Source of the DNA: Poronia punctata
Taxonomy: Eukaryota > Ascomycota > Sordariomycetes > Xylariales > Xylariaceae
Reading direction: 5' to 3'
Assembly: GCA_022579005.1 (NCBI GenBank)
Contig: MU401506.1
Coordinates: forward strand, 143,454 to 207,453
Length of the DNA stretch: 64,000 nucleotides
Shown here: piece after piece, positions 22,898 to 35,200 of the stretch
Layout of the letters: each line of letters begins with the position of its first letter
How positions within the stretch are numbered: position 1 is the stretch's first letter
The notes under the pieces: model-generated
The model's input: the letters and a program-made list of their open reading frames with translations, nothing else
What the model was told of the DNA's origin: nothing
Databases searched by the model: none
Translations under genes and position numbers: made by a program

Positions 22898-24661
22898 AAG
22901 CATATTCCGACCTAACGTCCCTTTTCCGTCTATCTGTCGTGCCGAGCCCCGTACCCCTAGCCCGCCACAACCGAGAAGCGCAGCTTTGCCTCCCCCCTCG
23001 ACCCAGCAAATCCGGGCGAATCCAGGCTTCCTGCGTATCAAAGTCGAAAGTAACCCAGCAACGACGCCCTACCCACTCAGCCCCATCCCCAGCAACGATT
23101 TCCCCCGATCATCATCCCGACATATGAATGAGCCATGTGTATATAGATCCCTACGCCGACATTGCCTTATTAGTCCAAATACCCTCCCCCGGTCACATCC
23201 CCGATATCACATACCCATCCCCCGCATACTTTACACGATGCCATCTCACCACTTGTGTATCCTTTGCTGAGTTTAGATCCGGTTTTGAGAGCGGAATCAC
23301 ACCCCCCGGAGACGTTACTGTTAAAGAGTATAGTCTCATCATGTACGCCCCTTTCTACTATACGATTGGGGTCACGAAGTCATGTAAAAAGATGAATTAC
23401 GGGGTGGTTGTCATGAAGATACCCCCCAAAGCGTGAAAGAGAAAGTCGACGATGCACCTATCTCTCCGTGTGTCTGAAAATGTTCAAGTGAACATTATAC
23501 ACCTCGAATCCGGCCCAGTGCTTGTGCACACTGAGGAAGAGGGATCTAGGATGCAAAGACAGCGAGACCCAAAACACAATAAGCGTCGCGTCATGCGGAC
23601 GACGTTGGACTGATGTCAATGTCAGACGACTTCATCCAATGTTCCCAGAGGAAAGCCGCCTCTGCCGTCCGTTTTAGGGACATTTATTTTATGAAACCCC
23701 AGTCCGCCGTCTACCCCCTCCACTCAATACCACCTAAGCTAAACAAACCTTGCTTGCGCTGGGGGAGGTCGTTGGTAGAGTAGTTCTGGTGTTATAGAAA
23801 TATCAAACCCCTCGTACCGCTATGTCGTGTTGAATCGCTTTTGATGATTATATGTGATTGTACAATCAACACCGGTGATTTATGTATCATGAGCTAATAT
23901 TGTTAGCTCCCTTATTTTTATTTTTATGTAAGTGTGCTGGGATATCGAGACCTCATTATGATGGCGGTTAGGGAACGGCAGGTATGCGTACACCCTTAAC
24001 CTATTTAGTTTTACATCATGAAAGTTATACATCATGAACCCTGCTTTATTTTACTTCAAGTTGCATTTTCTCCTCGTTCTACATAAATCTTGATCTTATA
24101 CCCTTTTGCCGTACCATACATACCCAATCGCTCGTTCCTATCCGGTCCAACCAACTCCAGCCTTTGTGCGCCGTCCGATCCCATAAGTATAGATACACGA
24201 TATGAAAAGACAGCCCAGATGAAAATGTATGTATGGATATGTCGGGCGCTTCGACCCGAAAAGATGGCCGATCTCATCCCGGCTTTTCAAAATGGTACAA
24301 TCCAGTTTGATCAATGAAATGTGTCCGAGTAATCCGCAAGATGAAGGAGAAAAGTTGGGCTTCTATGACGGTGAAAAAGGGGGGTGTAGGGGTATAAGTC
24401 GCTGTTCATTTAGATGTGGAGTCTGGACATATAATGTGGCATAATATAAGGGATGCGTAAACACCTCGTTGACAGCGGTGATAAGAATGAGTTTGGGCTG
24501 TCGTGAGTTAATACTTTGTTGTATTGTTTGATTGTCGTCTTGAAAGACGGCCTAAGGGGATCGATCAAGTGAGCGATTACATTACAGACAAGCCGAGGTT
24601 ATCCCGTAAGTATTTACGGCTTGGATATTATCCAAAAGCCATCGTAGACAGGACAAGTGAT
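22898..24661. other. Intergenic region between convergent KAP95 and the Zn2Cys6 gene
   Basis: This holds the 3' ends of the two convergent genes. The frame at 23128-23436 (102 residues) shows no recognisable domain. The C-rich start (22940-23230) gives way to an AT-rich middle around 23820-24060, which is likely non-coding. No RNA gene or repeat was recognised. Confidence 0.45.
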
Positions 24662-27600
24662 TCAAGGTCCTGTTCCAATGGGTCCGTACGGGCTGTAAAT
24701 AGCAGTCGTGGCGTCTATAGCAGTCCAGCGCGCTCCGCCATCTACCATAATCTGCAGATTTGAATCGAAGCCGTCGTTTAGTGCCATTTGGCCGTACTCG
24801 TTGTAGTAAGCGGCCGCGTAGGCATCTATTGACGGTGCTGATTGTGGGTGGGAGGAGCCCGAGGCCTGGATCAACATGTGTAGACCCGAGTTGGGCTCAA
24901 ATGGTTGGGCTGCGTAGGCCGACTGGGGAGTCTGTGCCTGAGGTTGAGGTTGAGGTTGGGGCTCTGGTTGTGGTTGTGGCTGTGGTTGTGGTTGAGGGAC
25001 CATATGCACGTGAGGATGGGTTTGCTGTTGCGCTTGCTGTTGACGCAGTTGTGCTTCTTGTTGCGGCTGGGAGGGATGGTGCGGTTGATGAGGTTGAGTG
25101 AGAGCGGCTTGCGGTGGAGTAGGCGGCGCATAAGATGAGGATGACATGTAAGGTTGCGCCGTATGAGCTTGCGAAGACGAGGTCACGTATTGCGCCTGTG
25201 AGAGTGGCGGTAGACAGACGGGCTCGGTATAGCCACCCGGGGCATGCTGTAAGGGCGCGAGACGTGAGGGCTCGCCCCTGGCCTCCATTTCCTCGCTGTT
25301 AGTCCGATTGTCCGTCCCGGGCGGCGTCGTAGCACGTGCGGCGTGGAACTTTTTGATCGAGGTTGTGCCGCGTAGGTCCGGGCCGCTGAGACGCGGGTGG
25401 ACGGTGCTGAGAGCGTACGGCTGGGGATCTTCAATCTGGTGCAGCTGTAAGTTAGCCTCGATCGATCTCGAGCGGCGCTTGAATCATGTGCTACTACTTA
25501 CACCGTCTGTCATGGTGCCTGATTGGAACAAGATCTTCTTCGGGTTCTGATCTTTGAACCACTTTTCCAACCCGTTAGCCCAGGCGGTTGCTAGCGGCCA
25601 CGTGTGCGAGTATGCTCTTAATATCCCAAGACTGCGGGCATAAATCATGCGACCCTCGGCTTGGGCCGCTTGCAGGTCGTTTCCCACGTGCTGTATATCC
25701 ACTATCCAGGCCTTGTCAACAATACTAAACGCCACGATATGGAACGACGGCAGAACTCACACTGTGGGAACTTGACCAAGTACGAAGCTAGTAAGCCGCA
25801 ACTGTATATGATGAAGGCCTGCCGGTGTCAGCCAAAGGGGAAGAAGCTGTACGTATCTCTTAGACATGCCACTTACAGCCATCTGTGATCCCAGGCTCTC
25901 CACGGGTGTGCCGCCTTCGAAATGAGCATCGACCTGCTCATACAATACTCGTACATTGCAGAAAAGATCGTTGGACATGTTCTGATAGAACCTCACTTCC
26001 GGATCGCTTGGATCTCCTTGAGCATGCCTGATCATCCTAGCCGGCTACGTCAGCACATATACATAACCCGAGGCCCAGGAGTCGAGGTTGAGAGACAAGG
26101 ACTCACTCGCTCATGTAAACCTTGCGCAGGACAATGTGACACAGTCGCAGACAGCCAGTTAGGCTCAGATATGCCTTGGGCAGTACAGTATTAGTCGCGT
26201 GCGCGGTAACGGTAATCCTTAGGTACGTGTTTTCTTGCACGACTTACCAGATCTTCCTCATAGTGTCTATAACCACCTAGCAGTATCCTTCCAAATGCAT
26301 GCTCCGGAGGCAAATCTCTTTCCCATTCCCTCAGCCTCCGGTGCAGCTTCGAAAACTCGCTATCATCGTCTTGCGGCCGCCAGTCTTTCTCATTATGGAG
26401 TACGCGACGGGCGATAATGCCCCAGAAATTATGGACCTGCATGAGAGAGGCGAGTAAAGGTCGAGGCCGCAGTGAACACAGGCTGGGGTCGGCGATGGCT
26501 GGTGGGGTGCCCTCGAGTGCCGCCCGCTTCTCCGGTATTCTCCCGGCCTCGAAATCCGCTTCGTCGCAGGGCAGGAGGGCTGTGATGTCGCTAGGCCCCA
26601 GCGACACGGGCTTGTAAGGACCGGAGTGCAAGTTATCCTGACCTAGAAATTTCACTGTTAGCATAGTGCATCGGCCCCGACGACTAAAGTCTTCTACTCA
26701 CTATGCAACATCCACTATTTTGCCACACATAATCGTCAGTATCTGAGAGCTCCAAGGCGGGCGTAGACATGGGCATTTCCACTGTCGTAGCTTCACTCAC
26801 AAATGTGCGTCTTGCCGCCTCTGCCCGTATTCTTTGTACGATATGGGACTTGGCCGTGATGGGACTGTAGGCCTCCTCACGATGGAGCCGCATCAGAGCC
26901 GCCATCCGGAAGGCTATTCCGGCGCTTATCTTGGCTAGACATGAGCAAAGGGTTCCCAGAAAAGCCGACATGGACAACCTACATAGCTTGTATTTGATTT
27001 TCCCGACCCCTGCTCGGCAATGCTAAGCAAGTAGAAGGCCTGACACCTCTCCAACGTGGGCTCCAAGTATATCTCATTGATGGCCAGCCGTTGCGCCTTT
27101 TGCATGAAGTCATCGGCAGCCTTGAGCCCATTGCCGTACTTCTTGATGAAATACTTGTTGAACCTGGCGCCGATGCAGAGGATGCTGAGCAACAGAAAGA
27201 CGCTGACGGACTGGGGGCTCTCCCTTAGGCCGCTGATGAAAAGCTTTTTGGGAATGAAGCCTATCTGATAGAAATGACGGATAAATGTATGGATACCATC
27301 AACTATCGCGTCCATATGTGGCAACAGATCCCACTCATTCGCCAGCTGAGGTGGCCGGAGATTGGAGAGAGGGTCGAGACCAAGGCCGGACATTGTGCCC
27401 GACTCTCTTTTCACCTTGAGAAGCTCATGCTTGTTTTTCTTATCGGCACGCTGCCGAGGATGACGGAACGAACGATCATGATCCAGCTCCCCTCGACTGG
27501 GAAACGAACTGTGTGCCAGCAATATCAGGTCAGAAAGAGCAAGATGGAAGTAGCTAGTAGAAGATGAGAGACTCGATTACCATTCGTCGGCCACGTTAGC

Positions 27601-27947
27601 TTCCCGGCAACCCTTGCAGGGTGCCACCTTGTCGTGAATACATTTGCTGCGCAGCCGGCGACACCTAGAAACACACCGAGTCAACACGGAAGCCTATAAG
27701 TGGGGTCTTGCCCGACTACTTTCTTGGAGAAAGAAGGGCTCGATCTACGGTGCAGGAGGTTGACACTACGGGGACGGTCCTACCTGCGGCAGGCAATCGG
27801 GGCGCGGCGCTTCACGGACGCAAGCGGCAACGTCACGGCGCCAGGCCCGGGATTGCCCGAGATGGTAGGTGAGAGGGACATGGTTGAAGAGTCGACATTA
27901 GAAGAAGAAGAAGAAGAGGCCTCGTCTAAACCGGCCAACATGAGCAT
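24662..27947 (-). CDS. Zn2Cys6 transcription factor with fungal-specific regulatory domain, about 11 exons
   Basis: This is a nuclear DNA-binding regulator of the Gal4 class. Minus-strand exons are 27947-27784, 27664-27581, 27508-26983, 26929-26801, 26714-26702, 26642-26248, 26174-26107, 26036-25877, from 25818, then to 25502, and 25444-24662. Splicing restores the six cysteines of the zinc cluster at residues 53, 56, 63, 71, 74 and 83 (C-x2-C-x6-C-x7-C-x2-C-x8-C); two introns cut the cluster and the last Cys codon is itself split. The fungal_trans domain follows at about 140-400, with FLLLSILCIGARFN, AQRLAINEIYLEPTLERCQAFYLLSIAEQG, SAGIAFRMAALMRLHREEAY, and RRTFWMLHSQDNL. The C-terminal third is rich in Gln, Pro and Ser (QPQP repeats), probably an activation region. 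An in-frame TGA precedes the start at 27947. The junction near 25700-25765 is uncertain. The total is about 860 residues. Targets are unknown. Confidence 0.88.
24938..25080 (-). repeat. Gln/Pro-coding hexanucleotide repeat
   Basis: On the minus strand this stretch reads as repeated CAACCT/CAACCA-type hexamers coding for alternating Gln and Pro (QPQPQPQPEPQPQPQPQ), preceded by a Gln-rich stretch. It lies in the last exon of the Zn2Cys6 gene. Such tracts expand and contract by slippage and may vary between strains. Confidence 0.85.
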
Positions 27948-29880
27948 GGTTCACAATCGCGGAGACAAGGTTAGACAGATAGAGATAGACACTCGTCTCT
28001 TTGACTTCCGCGACACGGCAAGGGTTCCTCGGCGTCGGAAACGCTTGCAAGCGTATTAGAAAGGAGAAAGTCGTACGACAGCTCAGTTACCACCAAAGCG
28101 GGTTGGGGTTGGATTATAGTTGCCTGCCGTCAGGGGATTGGATGTAAGAGATGCCGTGAGCTTTCCGGCAACAACGCAGGCATGACCAGGCGTTTATGGC
28201 GCCAGAGAATATGGAAGCATCAGGTATGTACTGGAGCTGAAAGGCAAACTGGTTCGCGTGACGAATAAATCAGAGCTAAATGTCGTCGGGCGCAATTATG
28301 ATAGAGGGTGAATACGATCGTCCCGACTGATCTATGGTACTGTAGTAATGTGCAATGATAATAAAAGATGATGTAGGATCAAATGTGGAGTCTGGGGTAG
28401 AGAGACTGTCAAGGGAGGCGTCTGAAGATGCGCGGTAGAAGTCCGTAATCTAGGGCTGGGTATTACCTACTCGTAGATGTTACCGGCGGCATGTACGAGT
28501 ATGTCTGGAAAGAACCCGACCCCGTCGATGGCGTGGCAGATAGGTAGACGGTAAGAAATGATACTGTAGTTTTAGTCCCGGCTCGGATTCCCGTACGACA
28601 TTCCTTCTGCTGTTTGCCTTCGCTTTTCTGCCCTCCTTCGCCCTCTTCTTTCATCCTCAGTCGTCGCTTACCCCTGTCGATACACGGCCTGAGGATCGAC
28701 AATACCGCCCTGTCCTCTTCAGTAACTAGTAATCTGCAGGGCAGTATTCCGTATTATTACTACTGCAGCTCTCTCTGGTACTAGTGTATAAGCTGTCGAC
28801 GCTTAGGGTTAGTCATCCAAGCCGGCTAGGCGGAATAGAGACAAAGTGTGCTTCCAACTTGGCATCGATAGGCGACCATACTTTGTTGTTCGAAAGGACA
28901 CTGCAATACCTACGTGTATGTACGAGTATGCAGACTGAGAAATACCGGACGGAATGTGGGAGAATAAATAGGACCTGGAGGAAGCGAACCTGGAGCAGGA
29001 AACGATATTGTCCATACGACACGACTTGTCAACTCACATTCTCGGTTATCTTTATACATATGATTACCCGGTAGATAGGTCAGTGATAGAGGTGAGCAAG
29101 GATAAAGGAACGTACTCGTAAATCAAGAAATCATCGTCGCAGTATCGCGCCCAGGGGGGATGATAGGTGAAAAGAGACGGGAGACCACCAAGTCTTAGCT
29201 CGGTCCACCGTGCCTGTCAAAGTATCCTTGGACCATTTTCACGGAAACTCCGTTGATATTGGGCGACCGACCGTTGGAAGTTGAAACACCAAGGCAGGGG
29301 TTCTATACGCGAGTGTACTGGTGCTGCAGCTGTGTCTTATCATTACGACGCTGGTATGTCAGAGATGAAAAGGATGAAGAGACAAAACCAACATCACATA
29401 ATGCTGCCTACATGTTTATTCATGACACCGACACGATGGCCCGTGCGTCGATCATCACGATTGTAGGAGTCGTACCTCAGAACTATGTGTCGCCGAGCTG
29501 CCTCAAGTGAATGGCATCCGTAGTCGGATGGTTCTGGTTGGCTTTCAGAGCTATCGCGAAGAAAAATATTTGGTCCTCGCTATCTACTGTTGGCCTAGTA
29601 GCTGCAGGTCTTTCTCGACTGGCCTGGACTGGGCTGCACAAACCCGGCAGGACTCGTCGCATTGGCACAGGACAGCAGGACAGAGTCGAAGGATCCAGAT
29701 GTATCGCCCGGAAGGATTATCCAGTCTGTGCTTACATTGTAATGTAGCCTACTATACAAATCGCGAAGTCCTCGTACTTCCTTGTTACTGTACGTGCGTG
29801 GTTGAAACTACAGGTCCAAATAGGCGTCTGATAAGTCGTCTAAAGCCCTTGCCTACTATATACTATACTAAGAAATTAAA
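27948..29880. other. Promoter side of the Zn2Cys6 gene, up to the AT-rich block
   Basis: About 1.9 kb contains the regulator's promoter and 5' UTR and then undistinguished sequence. Frames at 28463-28702, 28784-29074 and 29507-29914 show no recognisable domain. The base composition is normal until about 29860 and then drops abruptly to extreme AT. Confidence 0.45.
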
Positions 29881-29917
29881 AAAATCTACAATAGTTGTAA
29901 GCGTTATAAAATAGTAA

Positions 29918-29937
29918 TAAGCGTTGTAAATTTTATA
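29918..29937 (+). repeat. Left copy of 20-bp inverted repeat
   Basis: TAAGCGTTGTAAATTTTATA lies about 40 bp inside the left edge of AT-rich block 1. Its exact reverse complement is at 38147-38166. A related AAGCGTTATAAA lies just outside at 29899-29910. Confidence 0.8.
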
Positions 29938-32200
29938 GCTATTATAAATTTAACAATGGTTGTAGATTTATATATACTTTTTTAATTAAATTACTTATAA
30001 GAGTACTTTAAATCTTGTTTTTTAAAAGGTTAGTAGATTTAGTAAAAAAAGCATACTATACTTGCTATAACTAAGCGCTATAACTTTATAAAAATATAAT
30101 TAGTAACAAAACTTTTTTATTTTAATAATTAATTACTTAAAAAGTTATATTTATATTATTTAGCATTAAAACAATTAAGTAATAAATTAATATAAAAATA
30201 AAAAAAATCTTTAAAGTAAAAAAGTAATAGTTATAAATGCTAATAAGCTAATTTATATAACTTTTATTAAAGTTTACTATAATTTACTATAATCTTTAAA
30301 CTAAGTTAATTTACTTAATATTTTTATTAAATATAATTATATATAAAACAAAAAAAAAAGCTTATTTTTATGCTTTTACTTTATAATAAACTTATAATAT
30401 AGTTTTATTAATAATACCTAGCTTGTTAGCGTTTAATATGCTAAAGTACTATTTTAAAAAAACTATTTTTAAAGTCTTTTAATTTAAATAACATATTAAA
30501 AGTTTTTTTTAATTTAAAAAACATATTAATAGTTTTATTTTTGCTATTACTTTTTTTATTTAGTAAAAACTAGTATTAGCATTACTACTAAGTGGTATTA
30601 TTGCTACTAATATTATAATAAATTAAACGTTTAAGCTATTAAAAAGGTTTTTATGCTTATTATTGCGCTTATTGCTACTAAGTAGCAAGTTATTATTTTA
30701 ATACTTATTAAATTAAAATTTATTAAATAAAAAGCATATTATTACTAAACGCTAAAAAAAAAGCGCTTTATAAAACTAAATAATATACTAGCAAAAAGCA
30801 AACCTTTATAATAATACTATTATAAAACTAGCAGCTATAATAAACCTAGTAATTATAAAGCAGCTTATAACTAAAAAGTAGCTAGCACTTATAAAGTAAC
30901 TAGCAATAAAGCTACTAATAACTATAAAGTAATTAGCAATAAAGCTACTAATAATTATATAAAACAAAAGTTTATATTTAAACTATGCTTTTTATAAATA
31001 TTAAATATAAATAAAAATTATATTAAAAAGCTTAAATAATAAAAAGCACTTTTTTAACTACTATAGCTTTTATATTTTAATTGCTTTAAAAATATATTAT
31101 AAATATTTTTATTTTTAGCTAAAAGTTTAAGCAAATATTATTATTATTATTTAGCTTAAGTATTAAAAAAAAGTAAATTAAAAATAATAGCACTTTTAAA
31201 AATTTAAAAAGCTTAACGCTTACTAATTGCTTTAATAAGCTAAGTTATATTTTTTTAAATAATATTGCTAAGCTTTATTTAGTTAAAATATTTAAAAGCG
31301 CTTAAAGCTTTAAAAGTATTACTAATATTTTTATAATAATTTTTAGCTTTTTTTTAGTTTTTTATACTATATTTCTAAGTAATAAATAAGCTATTAAAGT
31401 TTTTATTATATTAATGCTTAATAAAATATACTTTTTTTACTACTATTAATATAGTATAAGCAATAACTTTAAAGTAATAAAAAAAAATTTATTTTATTAT
31501 TATATATTGCTTTATAGTTAATAACTAGCTAAACATAATAAAATATAGTTTTAAAAATATTAGCATTTTTAAGTTAAATATATATTTATTTTTTTATTTT
31601 TGCTTTAATAGTAAAAGTATTATAGCTTTTAATAAAGTTAATAAAAAAGTGCTTTTAGCTAAAGTTATAATACTAGTTTATAGCAATCTTTTAAAAAGCT
31701 TTATATTAGTATTAAATTATTTATTTTTAATAAAAGTTAAATTACTTATATAAGTGCTAACTTAAAAGATTTTATGCTTAAATATTTAATAAATATTAAA
31801 AGCATAGTTATAATAGTTATTAAAAGTTTAAAAGTTTATATTTATATTAAAAAACAGCGTTTTAAAAAGTAAGCAAATAAGTTTGCTTAAAAAATAAACT
31901 AAAATTATTTTATAAACTTTATAGTTAATAATTAGCTTAAACTTTTTAGTAGTATTTAAACTAAGTAAATCTAGGTTAGCTACTTAAGCATAAATAATAT
32001 AAAGTATATTAATATTTACAACTTTTATAAATAATTTATAAAAAAAAAAAAAAAAGCGTTAAAATATACATTTTTAACGCTATAACTAGTTTTTTTAAAA
32101 CTTTTAAATATAGCACTACTTTATATAAGTATAGTAAGTAAATATAAAGTATAAAAAAGGTTAGATTTATTATTATAAGCTACTATAGTAGTAAGTAAGT

Positions 32201-32232
32201 TAATATTGCTAGTAGCAGTACTAGCAATATTA
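32201..32232. repeat. Perfect hairpin, 14-bp arms and 4-nt loop
   Basis: TAATATTGCTAGTA, then GCAG, then TACTAGCAATATTA: the arms are exact reverse complements. It lies inside AT-rich block 1 and has no assigned role. Confidence 0.85.
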
Positions 32233-35200
32233 GCAGTAGCAAAGTTAGTAAGTATAAAAAGCTATATTGCTTTAAATATAAGCTAAAACTAAAAATATTA
32301 TAAATATTATTATTAAAAATAAAAAATATAAAGCTTTTACTTGCTTAAAATTGCTAAAGCTTATATAGCTAACTAGATTATAAACGTAAACAAGTTTAAA
32401 TAAAGTAGCAGCTAAGCAAAAAATTTTAGTTTAAAATAATTTAATTACATTTTAAGTTAATATTAAAAAACTTAAGCTAAAAATTAAAAAAAGCATTAGT
32501 ATTTATTTAATAAAAGCTTAAAAGTTATTTAGCAGCAAGTTATAGCTAGTACTACTGCTATAGTTTTTTTTTATAGTTAATATTGCTTTAATATTTATTA
32601 AAATTAAGCTAAAAGTAAGTATTATATATATATTGCTATTAAAATATATATATAGCATCTTTAATAATAATAAAATTATATTTACTTTAATATGTAAGCA
32701 TATAAGCTTAAAAGTTTAAAGCAGTATTAGCAAAAAAACTATAATAAAAAAATAGTAAATATTATAAGTACAAAGTAAAGTAAAAATAAAAAAAAAAAAA
32801 TAAAAAAGTTAAAAAAAAAAAGCAAAATAGAAAATTTTCTTAGTATTTATGCTTAATAGTTAAAAATGTTAATATAAAAGTATAAAAGCATATACTTATA
32901 ACTACTAGTAATAATAATAATATATACTAATAATAAAGCACTTATTAGCTTAATAAAATATTAATAAAATTTTTATTAACTTTAATAAAACTTTTATTAA
33001 GCAAATACTTAAAATAAAGTACTAAAAGTTTTTATTAAAAATAAACTATTAAATAGTTATTATAAGTTATTTTCTTTTTATTTTATATATATTTAAAAAG
33101 TATATATGCTTTTAACCTTTACGTTATTATAAAAATCCTTTTTAAATAAAATAATAAATAAATATATTTTTATAATGCTGCGCTATATAAGTTAACTTTT
33201 TAAACAAAAGTAATAAATTAATAGCATTGCTTATAATAATAACGTACTAAGTTTTTAAGCTAATAATATTATTATAAATAACTTTTTTAAAAAACCTAGT
33301 AATAATAAACGTATTAATAATAAATTTTAAAACATAAATATACCTTTTAAAAATATACTTAAAAAAATAAAAATAAGCTTAATTAAGCTTAATAATTTTT
33401 TTGCAATAAATTTTAATAATAATAAAAGTAAGTAATAAACAAATATAAATATTTAATATTATTGTTTTTTAATACGTATACTTTAAAACTTATTAATACT
33501 AAGGCTATATAAGCTAATTTTATTAAAGCGTTTAACTAAACTATATAAGCAGCGCTTTTATATAATAAACTTTTAAATATACTAAAATATAAAAATGTTA
33601 TTAAAGCTAATTTTTTACTATTTATTAACTTTATAGCTAATACTAAAGCTAGCTTTACTTTTAAAAATATTTTTAAAAGCGTTAAATAAAAAAAAATAAA
33701 AAAGGCCCTTTTGTATTTTATTTTTAAACTTTAACTTAAGCTAAAAAAAACGTTAATAACTTTTTAAAACTAATATTAAATATATATTAAAACTAATATT
33801 TTAAAATTTTATAATTTAAAAAAATACTAATTGCTTTTATTAAGCTTACTAATATAAGCTATTAAAACTATACTTTTTTAGTAAACGTTTTTTAGCTTAT
33901 TTTTAGATTTAATAGTAATATATACTTACTTATAGCTAGTTTACTTAAATAGCTATTAACGCTTAAAAATTAATTACGCTATTGCTTGCTTTTAATAAAA
34001 ATAAAAAAGGTAAACATTTTTTTTAACGTTATAAAGCTTTTTATACTGCTTTTTAAAATAAAAGCTAAAAAACGTAAAAAAATCTAAGCTTTTAAACTAA
34101 AGCTTGCTAAGCACTATAATAAAATTAAAAGCAAAAAAAAAAAAAAAAAAGGGTTTATTTAATTAAGACCTCTTTACTACTACTAAGCTTAAGCTGCTAG
34201 CAAAAAACTTTTTTAAAATTATAATAAAGTTAACATTTTTTAACTTTATATTAGTTTTTAAAAATATTATTATATTAAATATTATTAAAAACTTATATTT
34301 TAAACTTAGTTAATTTATAAATAATTTTATAAAACTATATAAGTTAAATTTCTAGCTTTTTTTAGTTTATATATTTTTTAGCATTTATTTTTATATTTTA
34401 ATAAATAAAAAGCTTGCTAAACTTATTATATTTTTATTTAAGTTTATTTATTATTAGTGTTTTAATAAAAATTGTTATTATAGCATAATTTTAAAAAATA
34501 ATAAAAATATTAGCTTAATTTATATTAGCTACGTTGCTAGCTTTAAATATAATAAAAAAGGTAACTGTTTTATTACTTAAAATTTTAATTTTATACTAGT
34601 TTTTTAAATTTAGCTAGCATTATTTTTTAATTAAAATAAAGCAGTTTATAACTTTTTTAAAACAATAATAAGCTTATATTAACTTTTAAAATAATTTATA
34701 TTATAAAAAACAAAGCTTTTAGCTATATAAATTAATACGTTTTTTTTAATAGCTATTAAAATAAAGATTTTTTTAGCTTTTTAACTTAAGTTGTTTTATT
34801 TTAAAAAAAAGCATAAATTGCTACTTTATTTAAAATATATTAAAGTTAACACTTTTTAAGTTTATAGCTAAAAGTTTTATATTATATGCTATATTATTAT
34901 TAAAAACAAGGTAGTTTTTATTTACTATATATACTTTCTTTACGCTAAGCTTAAATTAAATATATATAGCTAAAAGCTATATGCTTAAAAATAAAATTTA
35001 ACTATTAAAAGTACTTTATTTATAATATTTTTTTTATATTAACATTTATTAATAGTTTTAGTATATATTATAATTTATACTAGTTTTTTATAAGTTTTTA
35101 TATTATATTAGCTACTTTTATAGCAAATAAGCAATTATGTTTAAAAAATATCTTTTTTATTGTGCTTAAGCTATATGCTTTTAATTTTAGCAATATTATT

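Noticed and set aside
23128..23436. 102-residue frame downstream of KAP95
   Set aside because: No recognisable domain, no neighbouring splice signals and position in the KAP95 3' region.
27700..28059. Plus-strand frame with an acidic Glu run
   Set aside because: It is antisense to exon 1 of the Zn2Cys6 gene; the Glu run is the complement of the Ser-coding TCT repeat.
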